This document shows positions 26,258-35,258 of a stretch of DNA of 64,000 nt, piece by piece; within the stretch, counting starts at the first letter, position 1, and each line of letters begins with the position of its first letter. The translations under genes were made by a program, and so were the position numbers. The notes beneath the pieces were generated by a model. The model saw only the letters and a program-made list of their open reading frames with translations. It had not been told where the DNA came from and searched no databases. Location: positions 62,001 through 126,000 of the forward strand of contig JAPPNO010000073.1 in the NCBI GenBank assembly GCA_028873845.1. The letters run 5' to 3'. This DNA is from Gemmatimonadota bacterium (lineage in GTDB: Bacteria > Gemmatimonadota > Gemmatimonadetes > Longimicrobiales > Gaopeijiaceae).

Positions 26258-28654
26258 TCACCTCGCATGTGCCGCCTCCCGGGTTGGTTTCGCCGCGCCG
26301 GGCGCCCCCCGCCCCCTTTCCGCCGCCTGCAGCGCCCGCCACACACGCGGCGGCGAGAACGGCAGCGCGTCCATGCGCACCCCCACGGCGTCGTAGATCG
26401 CATTCGCAATCGCCGGGATCGACGGATGCAGCGGCCCTTCCCCCGCCTCCTTCGCCCCGTACGGCCCCTCCGGATCGATCGACTCGACGATCAGCGACTC
26501 GAGCGCCGGCGTGTCGAGACTCGTCGGGATCCGGTAATCGAGGAGCGACGGCGCGTTGTGCAGCCCCTCCCGCCCCTGGTCCGCCGACTTGAAGATCTGC
26601 TCCTCCATGAGCGCCTCGGCGAAACCCATGTACGCGGAACCCTCCATCTGCCCCGCCACCAGCACCGGGTTCAGCGCCCGCCCGCAGTCGTGCGCGATCC
26701 AGATCTTCTCGACCGTCACGAACCCCGTCTCGGGATCCACCTCGACCTCGGCCACGTGGGCGGTGAAGGAATACGCCGGCGAGGCCCCGATCGTGGCGCC
26801 CCGGTAGCTGCCGTGCACGTCCTTGGGCGTGTTGTACGACCCCGTCGCGCCCAGCGTGCCGAACTTCGCCTCGGCCAGGTTGAAGGCTTCGCGCAACGGC
26901 ATGCTCGTCCCCGTGTCTCCCGCCCGCACCGCCAGCCCCCCCGCCAGCAGCACCTCACGCGGCTTCGCCTCCCACGCCTCGGCCACCGCGTCGCGCACCT
27001 TTGCCTTCAGCTTGCGGGACGCCTCGATGCACGCGTTGCCCAGCATGAACGTCACCCGGGACGAGTACGCGCCCAGATCCACCGGCGTAAAGTCCGTGTC
27101 CCCCGCCAGCACCCTGATGTGCTCCAGCGGCACGCCCAGCTCCTCGGCCACCACGTAGGCGACCATCGAATCCACCCCCTGCCCGATCTCGGAAGCCCCC
27201 GAGAACACCGCCACCCGTCCCGAGCGGTCCACCTGCAGCTGCACCCCCGATTGCGGCATCTCGTTCGGGTAGATCGGGTAGTTGGTCCCGGTGATATAGG
27301 TCGAGCCCGCCACACCGACTCCGCGCCCGTACGGCAGCCGGCGGTGCTTGCGCTTCCAGTCGCTGGCGCGCTCCACCTCTTCGAGGCACTCAAGGAACCC
27401 GTTCGACGTCACCCGCAGGTCGTTCACCGTGCGCGTGTTGGCACCGATGAAGTTGCGCCGCCTCAGCTCGATCGGGTCGATATCCAGCCGCTCGGCGATT
27501 CGGTCCAGTTGAACCTCGATGGCGAAGCGCGGCTGCACCGAGCCGTGGCCGCGCTTGGGCCCGCAGGCGGGCTTGTTCGTGTAGGCGCGCGTTGAATGGA
27601 AGCGGTAGGCGGGCATCTGGTAAGGCGCGGTCAGGAGTTGCCCGGAATAGTACGTCGTCACCAGCCCGAAGGACGCGTAGGCGCCGCCGTCCAGGACGAT
27701 CTCGGCGTCGACCGAGGTGAGCATGCCTTCGCGGGTGGCGCCGGTGCGGTACTTCATGTGGAAGGGATGGCGGCCGCGGTGGGCGTAGAAGACCTCTTCG
27801 CGCGTGTAGAGGATCTTGACCGGGCGGCCCGTCGTCATCGAGAGCTTCGCCACGCAGAATTCGAGGTCGAAGGGCTCCGACTTGCCGCCGAAGGCGCCGC
27901 CGACGGGGGGCTGGATGACCCGCACCTTGGCGGGGTCCACGTCCAGGACGCGGGCGAGTTCGCGGTGCAGGTAGTGGGGGACCTGCGTCGCCGACCACAC
28001 GGTGAGCTTGCCGTTGCCCTCGGCCAGCCCGATCGCGCAGTGGGGCTCGATGGGCGTGTGGGTGGTCCCCTCGAAGAAGTAGTCGCTCTCGACCACGACG
28101 TCCGCCTCCTCCAGCCCGGCGTCCACATCGCCGAACGCGAGTTTGACCACTTTGGTCACATTGCCGTTCCACCCCGGCTTGCGCGGTTCGTGGATGTACG
28201 GACCCGCCTCGGCGGCGATGGCCTCGTGGGGGTCCAGGTAGGCGGGCAGCTCCTCGTAGGTGACGTCGATCAGGTCGAGCGCCGCGATGGCCGTGTCCTC
28301 GTCGACGGCCGCCACCGCCGCCACCCCGTCGCCGATGTAGCGCACCTTCTCTACGCAGAGCGGGTACTCGTCGGGCGTCCACGGGATGATGCCGTATGAG
28401 GTGGGCATGTCGCGGCCTGTCACCACGGCGTGGACGCCCTCCAGCGCCTCCGCGCGGGAGGTGTCGATCGACACGATCCGTGCGTGCGGGTGCGGGCTGC
28501 GCAGGATCTTGCCGTGCAGCATGCCCGGGAGACGGATGTCGTCGGTGTAGCGGGCGCGCCCGGTGGCCTTGGCCAGACCATCGACCTTGCGCATGGGGCG
28601 GCCGATGGTGGAGAGGCCATCCTGGGAGGCGCGGGGTCCGTTGCGGCTCGTCAC
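26258..28654 (-). CDS. molybdenum hydroxylase molybdopterin subunit (4-hydroxybenzoyl-CoA reductase alpha-like)
   Basis: This 798-residue large subunit of the xanthine oxidase family carries the Mo-pterin site. Landmarks are the FGGKSEPFDLEF motif, GQGVDSMVAYVVAEELG, and the catalytic glutamate in GAKEAGEGPLHPS. The best start is GTG 28654, which overlaps the stop of the [2Fe-2S] gene as GTGA; an upstream start at 28720 would run into that gene. Sequence style and the partner subunits point to the hydroxybenzoyl-CoA reductase branch rather than to purine hydroxylation, but the substrate is not proven. Confidence 0.85.
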   Translation of the reverse strand: MTSRNGPRASQDGLSTIGRPMRKVDGLAKATGRARYTDDIRLPGMLHGKILRSPHPHARIVSIDTSRAEALEGVHAVVTGRDMPTSYGIIPWTPDEYPLCVEKVRYIGDGVAAVAAVDEDTAIAALDLIDVTYEELPAYLDPHEAIAAEAGPYIHEPRKPGWNGNVTKVVKLAFGDVDAGLEEADVVVESDYFFEGTTHTPIEPHCAIGLAEGNGKLTVWSATQVPHYLHRELARVLDVDPAKVRVIQPPVGGAFGGKSEPFDLEFCVAKLSMTTGRPVKILYTREEVFYAHRGRHPFHMKYRTGATREGMLTSVDAEIVLDGGAYASFGLVTTYYSGQLLTAPYQMPAYRFHSTRAYTNKPACGPKRGHGSVQPRFAIEVQLDRIAERLDIDPIELRRRNFIGANTRTVNDLRVTSNGFLECLEEVERASDWKRKHRRLPYGRGVGVAGSTYITGTNYPIYPNEMPQSGVQLQVDRSGRVAVFSGASEIGQGVDSMVAYVVAEELGVPLEHIRVLAGDTDFTPVDLGAYSSRVTFMLGNACIEASRKLKAKVRDAVAEAWEAKPREVLLAGGLAVRAGDTGTSMPLREAFNLAEAKFGTLGATGSYNTPKDVHGSYRGATIGASPAYSFTAHVAEVEVDPETGFVTVEKIWIAHDCGRALNPVLVAGQMEGSAYMGFAEALMEEQIFKSADQGREGLHNAPSLLDYRIPTSLDTPALESLIVESIDPEGPYGAKEAGEGPLHPSIPAIANAIYDAVGVRMDALPFSPPRVWRALQAAERGRGAPGAAKPTREAAHAR

Positions 28655-29118
28655 GGGTCCAGCCTCGCGGCGGCCGCCTCGACGGCGTCGTAGATCTTCT
28701 CGTAACCGGTGCACCGGCACAGATTGCCCGCCAGTGCCGTCCTGATCTCCTCACGCGTCGGCGACGGGTTCCGGTCGAGCAGCGCCACCGAGCTGCACAG
28801 GATGCCGGGGGTGCAGAAGCCGCACTGCGCGGCACCGTTCAGGTCGAATTCGTCCTGTACGGGGTGGGTTTCGGTGCCGTTGGCCAGTCCTTCCACGGTG
28901 CGCACCTCGCGCCCCTCCGCCTCCCACACCGGCGTGATGCACGACAGGATGGCGCGCCCGTCCACGATGACCGTGCAGGCGCCGCAGTCACCCTTGTCGC
29001 ACCCCTGCTTCGACCCGGTCAGACCGAGTCCGTAGCGGAGCGTTTCCAGCAGCGTGTAGTGGGCGGGCACCCCGCAGACGCGCTCGTCGCCGTTGACCCG
29101 CAGGCGGACTACTTCCAT
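28651..29118 (-). CDS. molybdenum hydroxylase [2Fe-2S] subunit
   Basis: This 155-residue electron-transfer subunit has a plant-type [2Fe-2S] domain ([12 protein letters not shown], then the ILSC cysteine) and a second helical [2Fe-2S] domain (CGFCTPGI and [11 protein letters not shown]). The ATG at 29118 follows AGGAGGTCGCGG, a strong site. It is the first gene of the unit, and translation of the large subunit is coupled to it by overlapping codons. Together with the 24058 and 26258 products it would form the three-subunit enzyme. Confidence 0.9.
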   Translation of the reverse strand: MEVVRLRVNGDERVCGVPAHYTLLETLRYGLGLTGSKQGCDKGDCGACTVIVDGRAILSCITPVWEAEGREVRTVEGLANGTETHPVQDEFDLNGAAQCGFCTPGILCSSVALLDRNPSPTREEIRTALAGNLCRCTGYEKIYDAVEAAAARLDP

Positions 29119-29338
29119 CCGCGACCTCCTCTCGGTTCAAATATCGGTCCGGGGGGTGCGTGGTGCTACCCCGGGGTCCTTCCAACCGGATCACGCGACA
29201 CGCCGCGCTGCACCTGTGAACGACAGTCCCGGCCCTTCGTCCGCGGGGAGTCGGGCCCTCGAGCAGCGTTGGCATCGAGCAACTTCCCCCGCGTATCTTA
29301 CAGGAGTTCGCCCGATTGACCACCACGCTTTCCCGCGC

Positions 29339-30169
29339 TTGAAGCTCGTCCGACATGAACCAGCCGAATTCCCAGAGGGTCCCCCTGCTCGAATAGAACG
29401 GCTGAACGTCCGCAATTTCCGTGCCCTGCAGAGCGTTGAGTTCAAGGACCTTCAACCGATGACGGTCCTGCTCGGACCGAACGGTAGCGGCAAGTCCACG
29501 GTCTTCGACGTGTTCGCCTTCCTGGCGGAGTGCTTCGAATCAGGCCTTCGGGGCGCGTGGGATCGTCGCGGGCGAGCCAAGGAGCTGATGACACGCGGGG
29601 CGGACGGTCCATTGACGATAGAAATCAAGTATCGCGAACGACCCGGGACACCGCTGATCACCTACCATCTATCCGTCACTGAGGCCAGGAGACGACCGGT
29701 CGTTGCGTCCGAATGGCTGCATTGGAAACGGAAGCCCTATGGTGCCCCGTTTCGCTTTCTCGAGAACAGCCGCGGCTCTGGCCAGGCAGTCAGCGGCGAG
29801 ATGCCCGACGAAGAGGACGAGCGGGTGGATATCGCGCTCAATTCACCTGACCTCCTGGCCGTCAACGCGCTCGGGCAGTTCCGGGAACATCCTCGCGTGG
29901 CTGCCCTCCGCACTTTCATCACCGGGTGGCACGTATCCTACCTGTCCGCCGACAGCGCTCGCGGCCAGCCCGAAGCCGGGCCCCAGGAGCGACTGACCAA
30001 GCGTGGAGACAACCTGGCGAACGTCGTCCAATACCTCGAAGAACAACAGCCACTGCAGCTCAAGCGGACTATTGCGGCACTGCGAGCGCGGGTCCCGAGG
30101 ATTGAGCGCGTCATTGCCGACACGATGCTGGACGGCAGGCTTCTCCTGCAGATCAAGGACGCTCCATAG
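29339..30169 (+). pseudogene. truncated SMC-like AAA ATPase
   Basis: The frame encodes the N-terminal half of an OLD/SMC-like ATPase: [20 protein letters not shown], then Walker A GPNGSGKS. It runs to LLQIKDAP and stops at 30167-30169. The C-terminal half that should hold the signature, Walker B and H-switch is missing. The 5' start is also unclear; a TTG at 29339 is the nearest plausible in-frame start and has no ribosome site. It resembles the intact ATPase at 6322 and is probably a broken defence gene. Confidence 0.65.
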
Positions 30170-30338
30170 CAAGCAGGATCTCCTCAAGAAGATCCGGGAT
30201 CGTTTGCTCGGATACCAGCACTGGATCCCGTCGAACTGGCGGATCGTTGTCCTGGTAGGTCGAAGCCGCGGAGTCGATCGCGGCCCACATCAATCCCGAC
30301 CGGAATACATCTCGGAGCTTCAATGTCTTTCGAAGCAC
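30153..30338 (-). pseudogene. short coding-like remnant, unknown family
   Basis: This 61-residue minus-strand frame (KTLKLRDVFRSGLMWAAIDS, ending [14 protein letters not shown]) has protein-like composition and reads open further upstream without a proper start. It overlaps the end of the truncated ATPase. It is probably the 3' end of a lost gene. Apart from this frame, I see nothing in 30170-30489. Confidence 0.25.
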
Positions 30339-30489
30339 CCTGGTGGAAGCGACAACTCCGTAGCCGGACCCGTGGCATTCTCCGTCGGCCCATTCAACGG
30401 TGCGTGACTGGAATCCCGTCCCCTTCCCCGGTAGAATTCAGGTCAACTCCAACAGGAAATCCGTCATCCACAGATACAGGATCCCAAGC

Positions 30490-30906
30490 ATGCCCTACCC
30501 CGAAATGATGGTGGCCCCGATGCGCCAGGAGCTGGTCCGTATCGGCTTCCAGGAACTCCGCGACGCTGAACAGGTCGAGCAGGCGATGGACGCCATGGAA
30601 GGCACCGTGCTCGTGGCGGTCAACTCGATCTGCGGCTGCGCCGCCGGGATCTTCCGGCCGGCCGTGATGATGTCGCTCCAGGGCGACAGCCAACCCGATC
30701 ACAAGGTGACCGTCTTCGCCGGGCAGGACCTGGATGCCACCGCCGCCGCACGAACGCACCTCGTCGGCTACCCGCCCTCGTCACCTTCGATCGCCCTGAT
30801 CAAGGACGGTGACGTGGTGTTCATGCTCGAACGCTTCCAGATCGAAGGGCGTTCGGCTCCCGCGATCGCCAGCGACCTGCAGGCCGCCTTCGCGGAGCAC
30901 TGCTGA
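30490..30906 (+). CDS. bacilliredoxin (BrxA/BrxB family)
   Basis: This 138-residue thioredoxin-fold protein has the CGC active-site motif (residues 48-50, VNSICGCAAG) that defines bacilliredoxins. These remove bacillithiol from mixed disulfides on proteins under oxidative stress. MPYPEMMVAPMRQELVRIGF at the start and the IEGRSAPAIASDL tail fit the family well. ATG 30490 gives the normal length. The gene stands alone between ATPase debris and a DoxX gene. Its presence suggests the cell uses bacillithiol or a similar thiol. Confidence 0.92.
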   Translation: MPYPEMMVAPMRQELVRIGFQELRDAEQVEQAMDAMEGTVLVAVNSICGCAAGIFRPAVMMSLQGDSQPDHKVTVFAGQDLDATAAARTHLVGYPPSSPSIALIKDGDVVFMLERFQIEGRSAPAIASDLQAAFAEHC

Positions 30907-30985
30907 CCGCGCCCACGGGCCGAGATATCGGGGGACCGGCGGAGCGGCCAACCGCGCCCGGCCGACCCGCTCGTCCGTCCCTGGC

Positions 30986-31408
30986 CTACTCTTCGGCCGC
31001 TTGCTTCTTCCGGCAGGCCAGCCACCCGTCGATCGAGTACTTGCCCGCCCCGTGCGCGCAGAAGAAGAGCCAGGTGAAGCAGTAGAAGGCGGCGAGCTCG
31101 CCGCCGTTGCCCGCACCTCCTCGTCCGACCGGCCAGAAGCCCTGAGGGGCGTGGCGCCAGAAGTAGGCCACCGCCATCTGGCCCGCGATCAGGAAGGCAA
31201 CGGGAGCGGTCAGCAGTCCGGCCATCATCATGATCCCCCCGAAGAACTCGAGGATCCCGGCGACGCCCATCGTGCTCATCACCTCGACCTTGCTCCCTCC
31301 CAGGACTCCGAAGAGCTTCTGCGCACCGTGGAGCGTGAACAGGAAACCCGCCACGATCCGCAGCGCGTTGTGGGTGAGCTCCTTGAATCCGGCATGATCC
31401 TTGAACAT
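30986..31408 (-). CDS. DoxX family membrane protein
   Basis: This 140-residue protein has four hydrophobic helices and the typical DoxX opening ALRIVAGFLFTLHGAQKLFG, followed by EFFGGIMMMAGLLTAPVAFL. ATG 31408 is preceded by TCAGGAGGCGACCAG, which fixes the start. DoxX proteins are membrane partners in thiosulfate or thiol redox chemistry in some bacteria; most have no assigned role. It is transcribed alone toward the bacilliredoxin gene. Confidence 0.85.
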   Translation of the reverse strand: MFKDHAGFKELTHNALRIVAGFLFTLHGAQKLFGVLGGSKVEVMSTMGVAGILEFFGGIMMMAGLLTAPVAFLIAGQMAVAYFWRHAPQGFWPVGRGGAGNGGELAAFYCFTWLFFCAHGAGKYSIDGWLACRKKQAAEE

Positions 31409-31595
31409 CTGGTCGCCTCCTGAAACGGGTCGGTACCACCGGGAACGGGAAAAGCGTAAGCCGGTCGTGCCGGTGGCGCAAAGCGGGGCAGGTCGGTGAC
31501 CGCAGCCCCGGGGGAATTCCTGGCGGACAGCCGGTCTGCCCGATCCCCGGGCCACCCCCGGCCAGCGCCGAAGCTCCACGCCCGGCCGTCGCCTG

Positions 31596-32303
31596 CTACC
31601 CCCTCAGCCGCTTCCGGCGCTTGCGCTCCAGGCGCCGCCTCCGCTTCGCCTCCTTGCGCGACTCTCCCACGTGTCTCGTCTCGATCTCCACCGCCCCGAA
31701 GACGGAGAAGCCGTCCACGCGCACCATGGATTCGTGCGAAGCAACCGGAGCCGGACTGGAATCGCGGCGCTCGAAGGTGCCGAACACCGCCGAACCCCCG
31801 CACTGGACGTGCAATCCCGGCGGCACCAGGATTTCGATCGACCCCATGACGGTCACCGCCGTAATGTTGGTCGGGCCGGGACCCAGCCGCGCTTCCCTCA
31901 GGTCGATCGTGGCCGATCCCATGACCGCCACCACCGTGTTTCGCCGCGCGGGCACCCACTGCCCCGCCCGGGCCGTCTCGCCGAACACCGCCACGGCGCG
32001 GTCCGTCGGCCGAACCTCGGAAAACGCCGCGGCCGGAGCACCCCGTGGAGCCTGCTCGGGCAATCCTCCCTTTTCCGGCGCGGTGAGACCGTCACTGCCC
32101 AGGCCCTCGATCGCCTCCCCCAGCTCGGCCATCGACCCGGCCGCGTGGGCGACAGCTACCCGCCTCTCGAAGTCCTCCACCGACAGCATGTCGCGCGCGA
32201 AGCATTCGCTCAGCAGGTCGATCGCCCTCTCGCGGGCCTCGTCGACCTCGAGCACCTTCGCCGATTTCGCGCCCGGCGATCCCCCGCTCTCCCGCTTCCT
32301 CAT
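31596..32303 (-). CDS. DUF1707 protein with LiaF-like C-terminal domain
   Basis: This 235-residue protein has an N-terminal DUF1707 helix bundle (RERAIDLLSECFARDMLSVE, then FERRVAVAHAA). A beta-rich domain follows with VVAVMGSATIDLREA and VTVMGSIEILVPPG, the repeated strands of LiaF-like cell-wall-active proteins. It ends in a very basic tail (KRRRRLERKRRKRLRG). ATG 32303 overlaps the stop of the channel gene. A role in envelope-stress sensing is inferred from the LiaF likeness. Confidence 0.8.
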   Translation of the reverse strand: MRKRESGGSPGAKSAKVLEVDEARERAIDLLSECFARDMLSVEDFERRVAVAHAAGSMAELGEAIEGLGSDGLTAPEKGGLPEQAPRGAPAAAFSEVRPTDRAVAVFGETARAGQWVPARRNTVVAVMGSATIDLREARLGPGPTNITAVTVMGSIEILVPPGLHVQCGGSAVFGTFERRDSSPAPVASHESMVRVDGFSVFGAVEIETRHVGESRKEAKRRRRLERKRRKRLRG

Positions 32304-33160
32304 TCCCCCCCCACGTCTACTACCGTGCCCCCGCACGTCTTGCAGAAACGGGCGTCCACGTCGTGTCCGCCGCTGCGGCAGCCCGAACACACCCGGTCAC
32401 GGATTCCCGGCGGCGTCCGGCCCAGGTGTGCCGCCTGCGCCAATTCCACGCTCACGATCCCGGTCGGCACGGCGATCAGTCCGTACCCCAGCAGCATGAT
32501 CAGCGCGGCCAGCATCTGTCCGGTCGCCGTAACGGGTGTGATGTCCCCGAAACCGACGGTGGTCAGCGTGACGACCGCCCAGTACACGGCAACCGGAATG
32601 GAGGTGAATCCGGCCTCCGCCCCTTCGATCAGGTACATGAACGAGCCCAGGATCACCGTCAGCGTCAACACCGTGATCAGGAAGACGATGATGCGGAAGC
32701 GGCTGGCCGCGAGGGCCCGCCCCAGCGTTCTCGCCTCGCCCAGGTAGCGCACCAGCTTGAGGACCCGGAAGACCCGCAGCACCCTGAGCACCCTGATGAT
32801 CACCAGGAACTCGGTGCCGGGGAGCAGCACGCTCAGATAGGTGGGGATGATCGCCAGCAGGTCGATGATGCCGAAGAAGCTGAGCGCATAGCGGCGCTTG
32901 GACTGAACCGACGCCAGCCGCGCGGCATACTCGAAGGTGAACAGGACCGTGAAGATCCATTCCAGTACGTGCAGCGCCAAATCGTGCCGGCCCACGATCG
33001 ACTCCACCGAATCGAGCATCACCACCAGGACGCTGCCCAGGATGATCAGGATGAGCGCGACGTCGAAGACCCTGCCGCCGAGCGTGTCGGTCTCGAAGAG
33101 GATGTCGTACAGCCTGCCCCGCCACGGAGGACCGTTTCGCGCGCGGTTCGACGGGGTCAT
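32300..33160 (-). CDS. voltage-gated-type potassium channel with C-terminal zinc ribbon
   Basis: This 286-residue channel has six membrane helices. The S4 helix carries regularly spaced arginines (RVLRVLRVFRVLKLVRY, 123-139) and the selectivity filter is TVGFGD (201-206). The cytoplasmic tail ends in a zinc-ribbon-like CSGC (258-261)...CKTC (273-276), an uncommon ending for this family. The gene starts six bases after the msrA stop and overlaps the DUF1707 gene, forming a three-gene unit. Confidence 0.88.
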   Translation of the reverse strand: MTPSNRARNGPPWRGRLYDILFETDTLGGRVFDVALILIILGSVLVVMLDSVESIVGRHDLALHVLEWIFTVLFTFEYAARLASVQSKRRYALSFFGIIDLLAIIPTYLSVLLPGTEFLVIIRVLRVLRVFRVLKLVRYLGEARTLGRALAASRFRIIVFLITVLTLTVILGSFMYLIEGAEAGFTSIPVAVYWAVVTLTTVGFGDITPVTATGQMLAALIMLLGYGLIAVPTGIVSVELAQAAHLGRTPPGIRDRVCSGCRSGGHDVDARFCKTCGGTVVDVGGE

Positions 33161-33166
33161 CCCGGA

Positions 33167-33838
33167 TTACGCGTCCCTTTCCACGATGCCGCTGGGACAG
33201 GACACGCCCGTGCCGCCGAGTCCGCAGTAGCCACCCGGGTTCCTGGCCAGGTACTGCTGGTGGTACTCCTCGGCGTAGTAGAACTCCGGCGCCGGGGCGA
33301 TCTCGGTGGTGATCGTCCCGAAACGGGCGGCGGCGAGTTCCGCCTGGTAGCGGTCGCGCGACTCCGTGGCAAGGCGCTGCTGCCGGTCGCCGACGGTGTA
33401 CACCGCGGAGCGGTACTGCGTCCCGATGTCGGCCCCCTGCCTCATTCCCTGCGTGGGGTCGTGTCCTTCCCAGAAGGCGGCCAGCAGCGTACGGTAGGCG
33501 ATCCGGTCGGGATCGAAGACGACCAGCACGGATTCGGCGTGGCCGGTGCCGCCGGTGCATACTTCCCGGTAGGTCGGGTTGGGGGTCGGACCGCCCTGGT
33601 AGCCGACGGCGGTCGAATACACTCCCGGAAGTTCCCAGAACCGGCGTTCGGCGCCCCAGAAACAGCCCATGGCGAAGCAGGCCGTCTGAAAGCCCGCAGG
33701 GAAGGGAGGCTTGATGCGGTTCCCGTTCACGTAGTGGATGACGGGTACCGGGAGGGGTTCGGACCTGCCCGGCAGCGCCTCGTCAGGTCCGGGGATCTCC
33801 GACTTCGAACGACGGGTAAACATTTGACGTAATTCCAT
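33167..33838 (-). CDS. msrA: peptide-methionine (S)-S-oxide reductase MsrA
   Basis: This 223-residue enzyme repairs methionine-S-sulfoxide in proteins. The catalytic cysteine is C59 in [19 protein letters not shown]. The [19 protein letters not shown] and [12 protein letters not shown] motifs are complete, and a resolving cysteine lies near the end in GTGVSCPSG. The catalytic residue is an ordinary cysteine codon here. The start may be ATG 33838 or 33823; neither has a convincing ribosome site. It heads the unit with the channel and DUF1707 genes. Confidence 0.92.
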   Translation of the reverse strand: MELRQMFTRRSKSEIPGPDEALPGRSEPLPVPVIHYVNGNRIKPPFPAGFQTACFAMGCFWGAERRFWELPGVYSTAVGYQGGPTPNPTYREVCTGGTGHAESVLVVFDPDRIAYRTLLAAFWEGHDPTQGMRQGADIGTQYRSAVYTVGDRQQRLATESRDRYQAELAAARFGTITTEIAPAPEFYYAEEYHQQYLARNPGGYCGLGGTGVSCPSGIVERDA

Positions 33839-33986
33839 TGCCAAAGGAAGGTAACAGAGTGGACCGTCTCTTGGCACACGCCGGCGGTGCCCACCTGTCC
33901 GGCGGGATTGTTTCGCAGGCTGCCGGAGGCGCTTTGATTCTCCACATCTTCCAACACCGACTGATTCACTCTCCCGGGAAGAGACC

Positions 33987-35225
33987 GTGACCTGGACTCT
34001 GAACTCGAAGACGGTGCCCGCGGGGTCCTTTCCGGAACCCCTGGGGGCGATTGTCGGACCCGCGTGCCACCGCGCCGCGCGCGCGGAGATCACTTCGTGG
34101 CCCGGATACGAGCCAACCCCGCTGAGGAATCAATGGAAGCTGGCGGAGGAGCTGGGGATCGGGTCGGTGTGGGTGAAGGACGAGAGCGGGCGGTTCGGGC
34201 TGGGAAGCTTCAAGGCGCTGGGGGGTGCGTACGGCGTGCGGCGGGTGATGAGGGCGCACGGGGGCGACAGGGGGCCGCTGACGGTGACCTGCGCCTCGGA
34301 CGGGAATCACGGCCGGGCCGTCGCGTGGGGTGCGATGCGGTTCGGTTGCGACGCCGTGATCTACCTGCCCGCACACGTCACGGAGGCGCGCGCGGAGGCG
34401 ATCCGGTCGTTCGGGGCGAGGGTGGTGCGCGTCGACGGCGAGTATGATGACGCGGTCGCGCGGGCCGACCGGGATGCGCGCGAGAACGGATGGACGGTGG
34501 TCTCGGACACCTCGTATCCGGGGTACATGGAGATTCCGCGTCTGGTGATGGTGGGATACACGGTCATGGTCGATGAGGTTCTGGGGCATGGCAGCCCATC
34601 CCTGCCCACCCACAAGGTATCTTCACCCACCCATCTGCATTCAGCCGGCCCGACGGCGCCGCCCGCCAGCGCGGAATCGGCCGACAGGGGCGCCCCATTC
34701 ACGCACGTCTTCATCCAGGGTGGCGTGGGCGGACTCGCGGCGGCGGTGATCGGGCACCTTTGGGAACGGTTGGGGAAGCGCCGCCCGGTGGCGGTCATCG
34801 TCGAGCCGGAGGAAGCGGACGGGCTGCTGTGCAGCGCGCGTGCCGGGCGGCCGGTGCCCGGCCGGGGGGACCTGCACACCGTGATGGCGGGGCTGAGCTG
34901 CCGCGAGGTGTCGCCGCTGGCGTGGGAGGTGGTGGGGGTGGGGGCGCATGCCTTCATGACGGTGCCGGATGGGGGGATCGCGCCGCTCATGTGCCGTGCG
35001 GCGCGGGGGGAGATGGGTGAGGCGTTCGAGGGGGGAGAGTCGGGGGTGGCGGGGTTGCTGGGCCTGATCGAGGTCGCGCGGGACGAGGAGAGGCGGGGTG
35101 CGATCGGGCTGGACCAGCGCTCGCGTGTGCTCGTGTTCAATACGGAGGGCGCGACCGACCCGGAGCTGTATGGGCGGATCGTGGGGCGGGGTGATAGCTT
35201 CGGTGGAGAGGCTGCGAGCCGGTAG
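33987..35225 (+). CDS. dpaL: diaminopropionate ammonia-lyase
   Basis: This 412-residue PLP enzyme converts 2,3-diaminopropionate to pyruvate and ammonia. The PLP lysine is K76 in [11 protein letters not shown], with the cofactor loop [13 protein letters not shown] and glycine loop [11 protein letters not shown]. The start is GTG 33987. An insert of roughly 37 residues rich in Ser, Pro, Thr and His (around 34590-34700) interrupts the domain before the glycine loop and probably forms a surface loop. The relative ygeX lies in a selenium-linked cluster in E. coli. Here the gene is followed 33 bp later by a putative selenoprotein gene. Confidence 0.85.
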   Translation: MTWTLNSKTVPAGSFPEPLGAIVGPACHRAARAEITSWPGYEPTPLRNQWKLAEELGIGSVWVKDESGRFGLGSFKALGGAYGVRRVMRAHGGDRGPLTVTCASDGNHGRAVAWGAMRFGCDAVIYLPAHVTEARAEAIRSFGARVVRVDGEYDDAVARADRDARENGWTVVSDTSYPGYMEIPRLVMVGYTVMVDEVLGHGSPSLPTHKVSSPTHLHSAGPTAPPASAESADRGAPFTHVFIQGGVGGLAAAVIGHLWERLGKRRPVAVIVEPEEADGLLCSARAGRPVPGRGDLHTVMAGLSCREVSPLAWEVVGVGAHAFMTVPDGGIAPLMCRAARGEMGEAFEGGESGVAGLLGLIEVARDEERRGAIGLDQRSRVLVFNTEGATDPELYGRIVGRGDSFGGEAASR

Positions 35226-35258
35226 CCCTTCATCCCCCTCAAACCGACGAGGCCCTCG

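Noticed and set aside
33167-33838. msrA as a second selenoprotein
   Set aside because: The catalytic position has a normal cysteine codon and there is no internal TGA.
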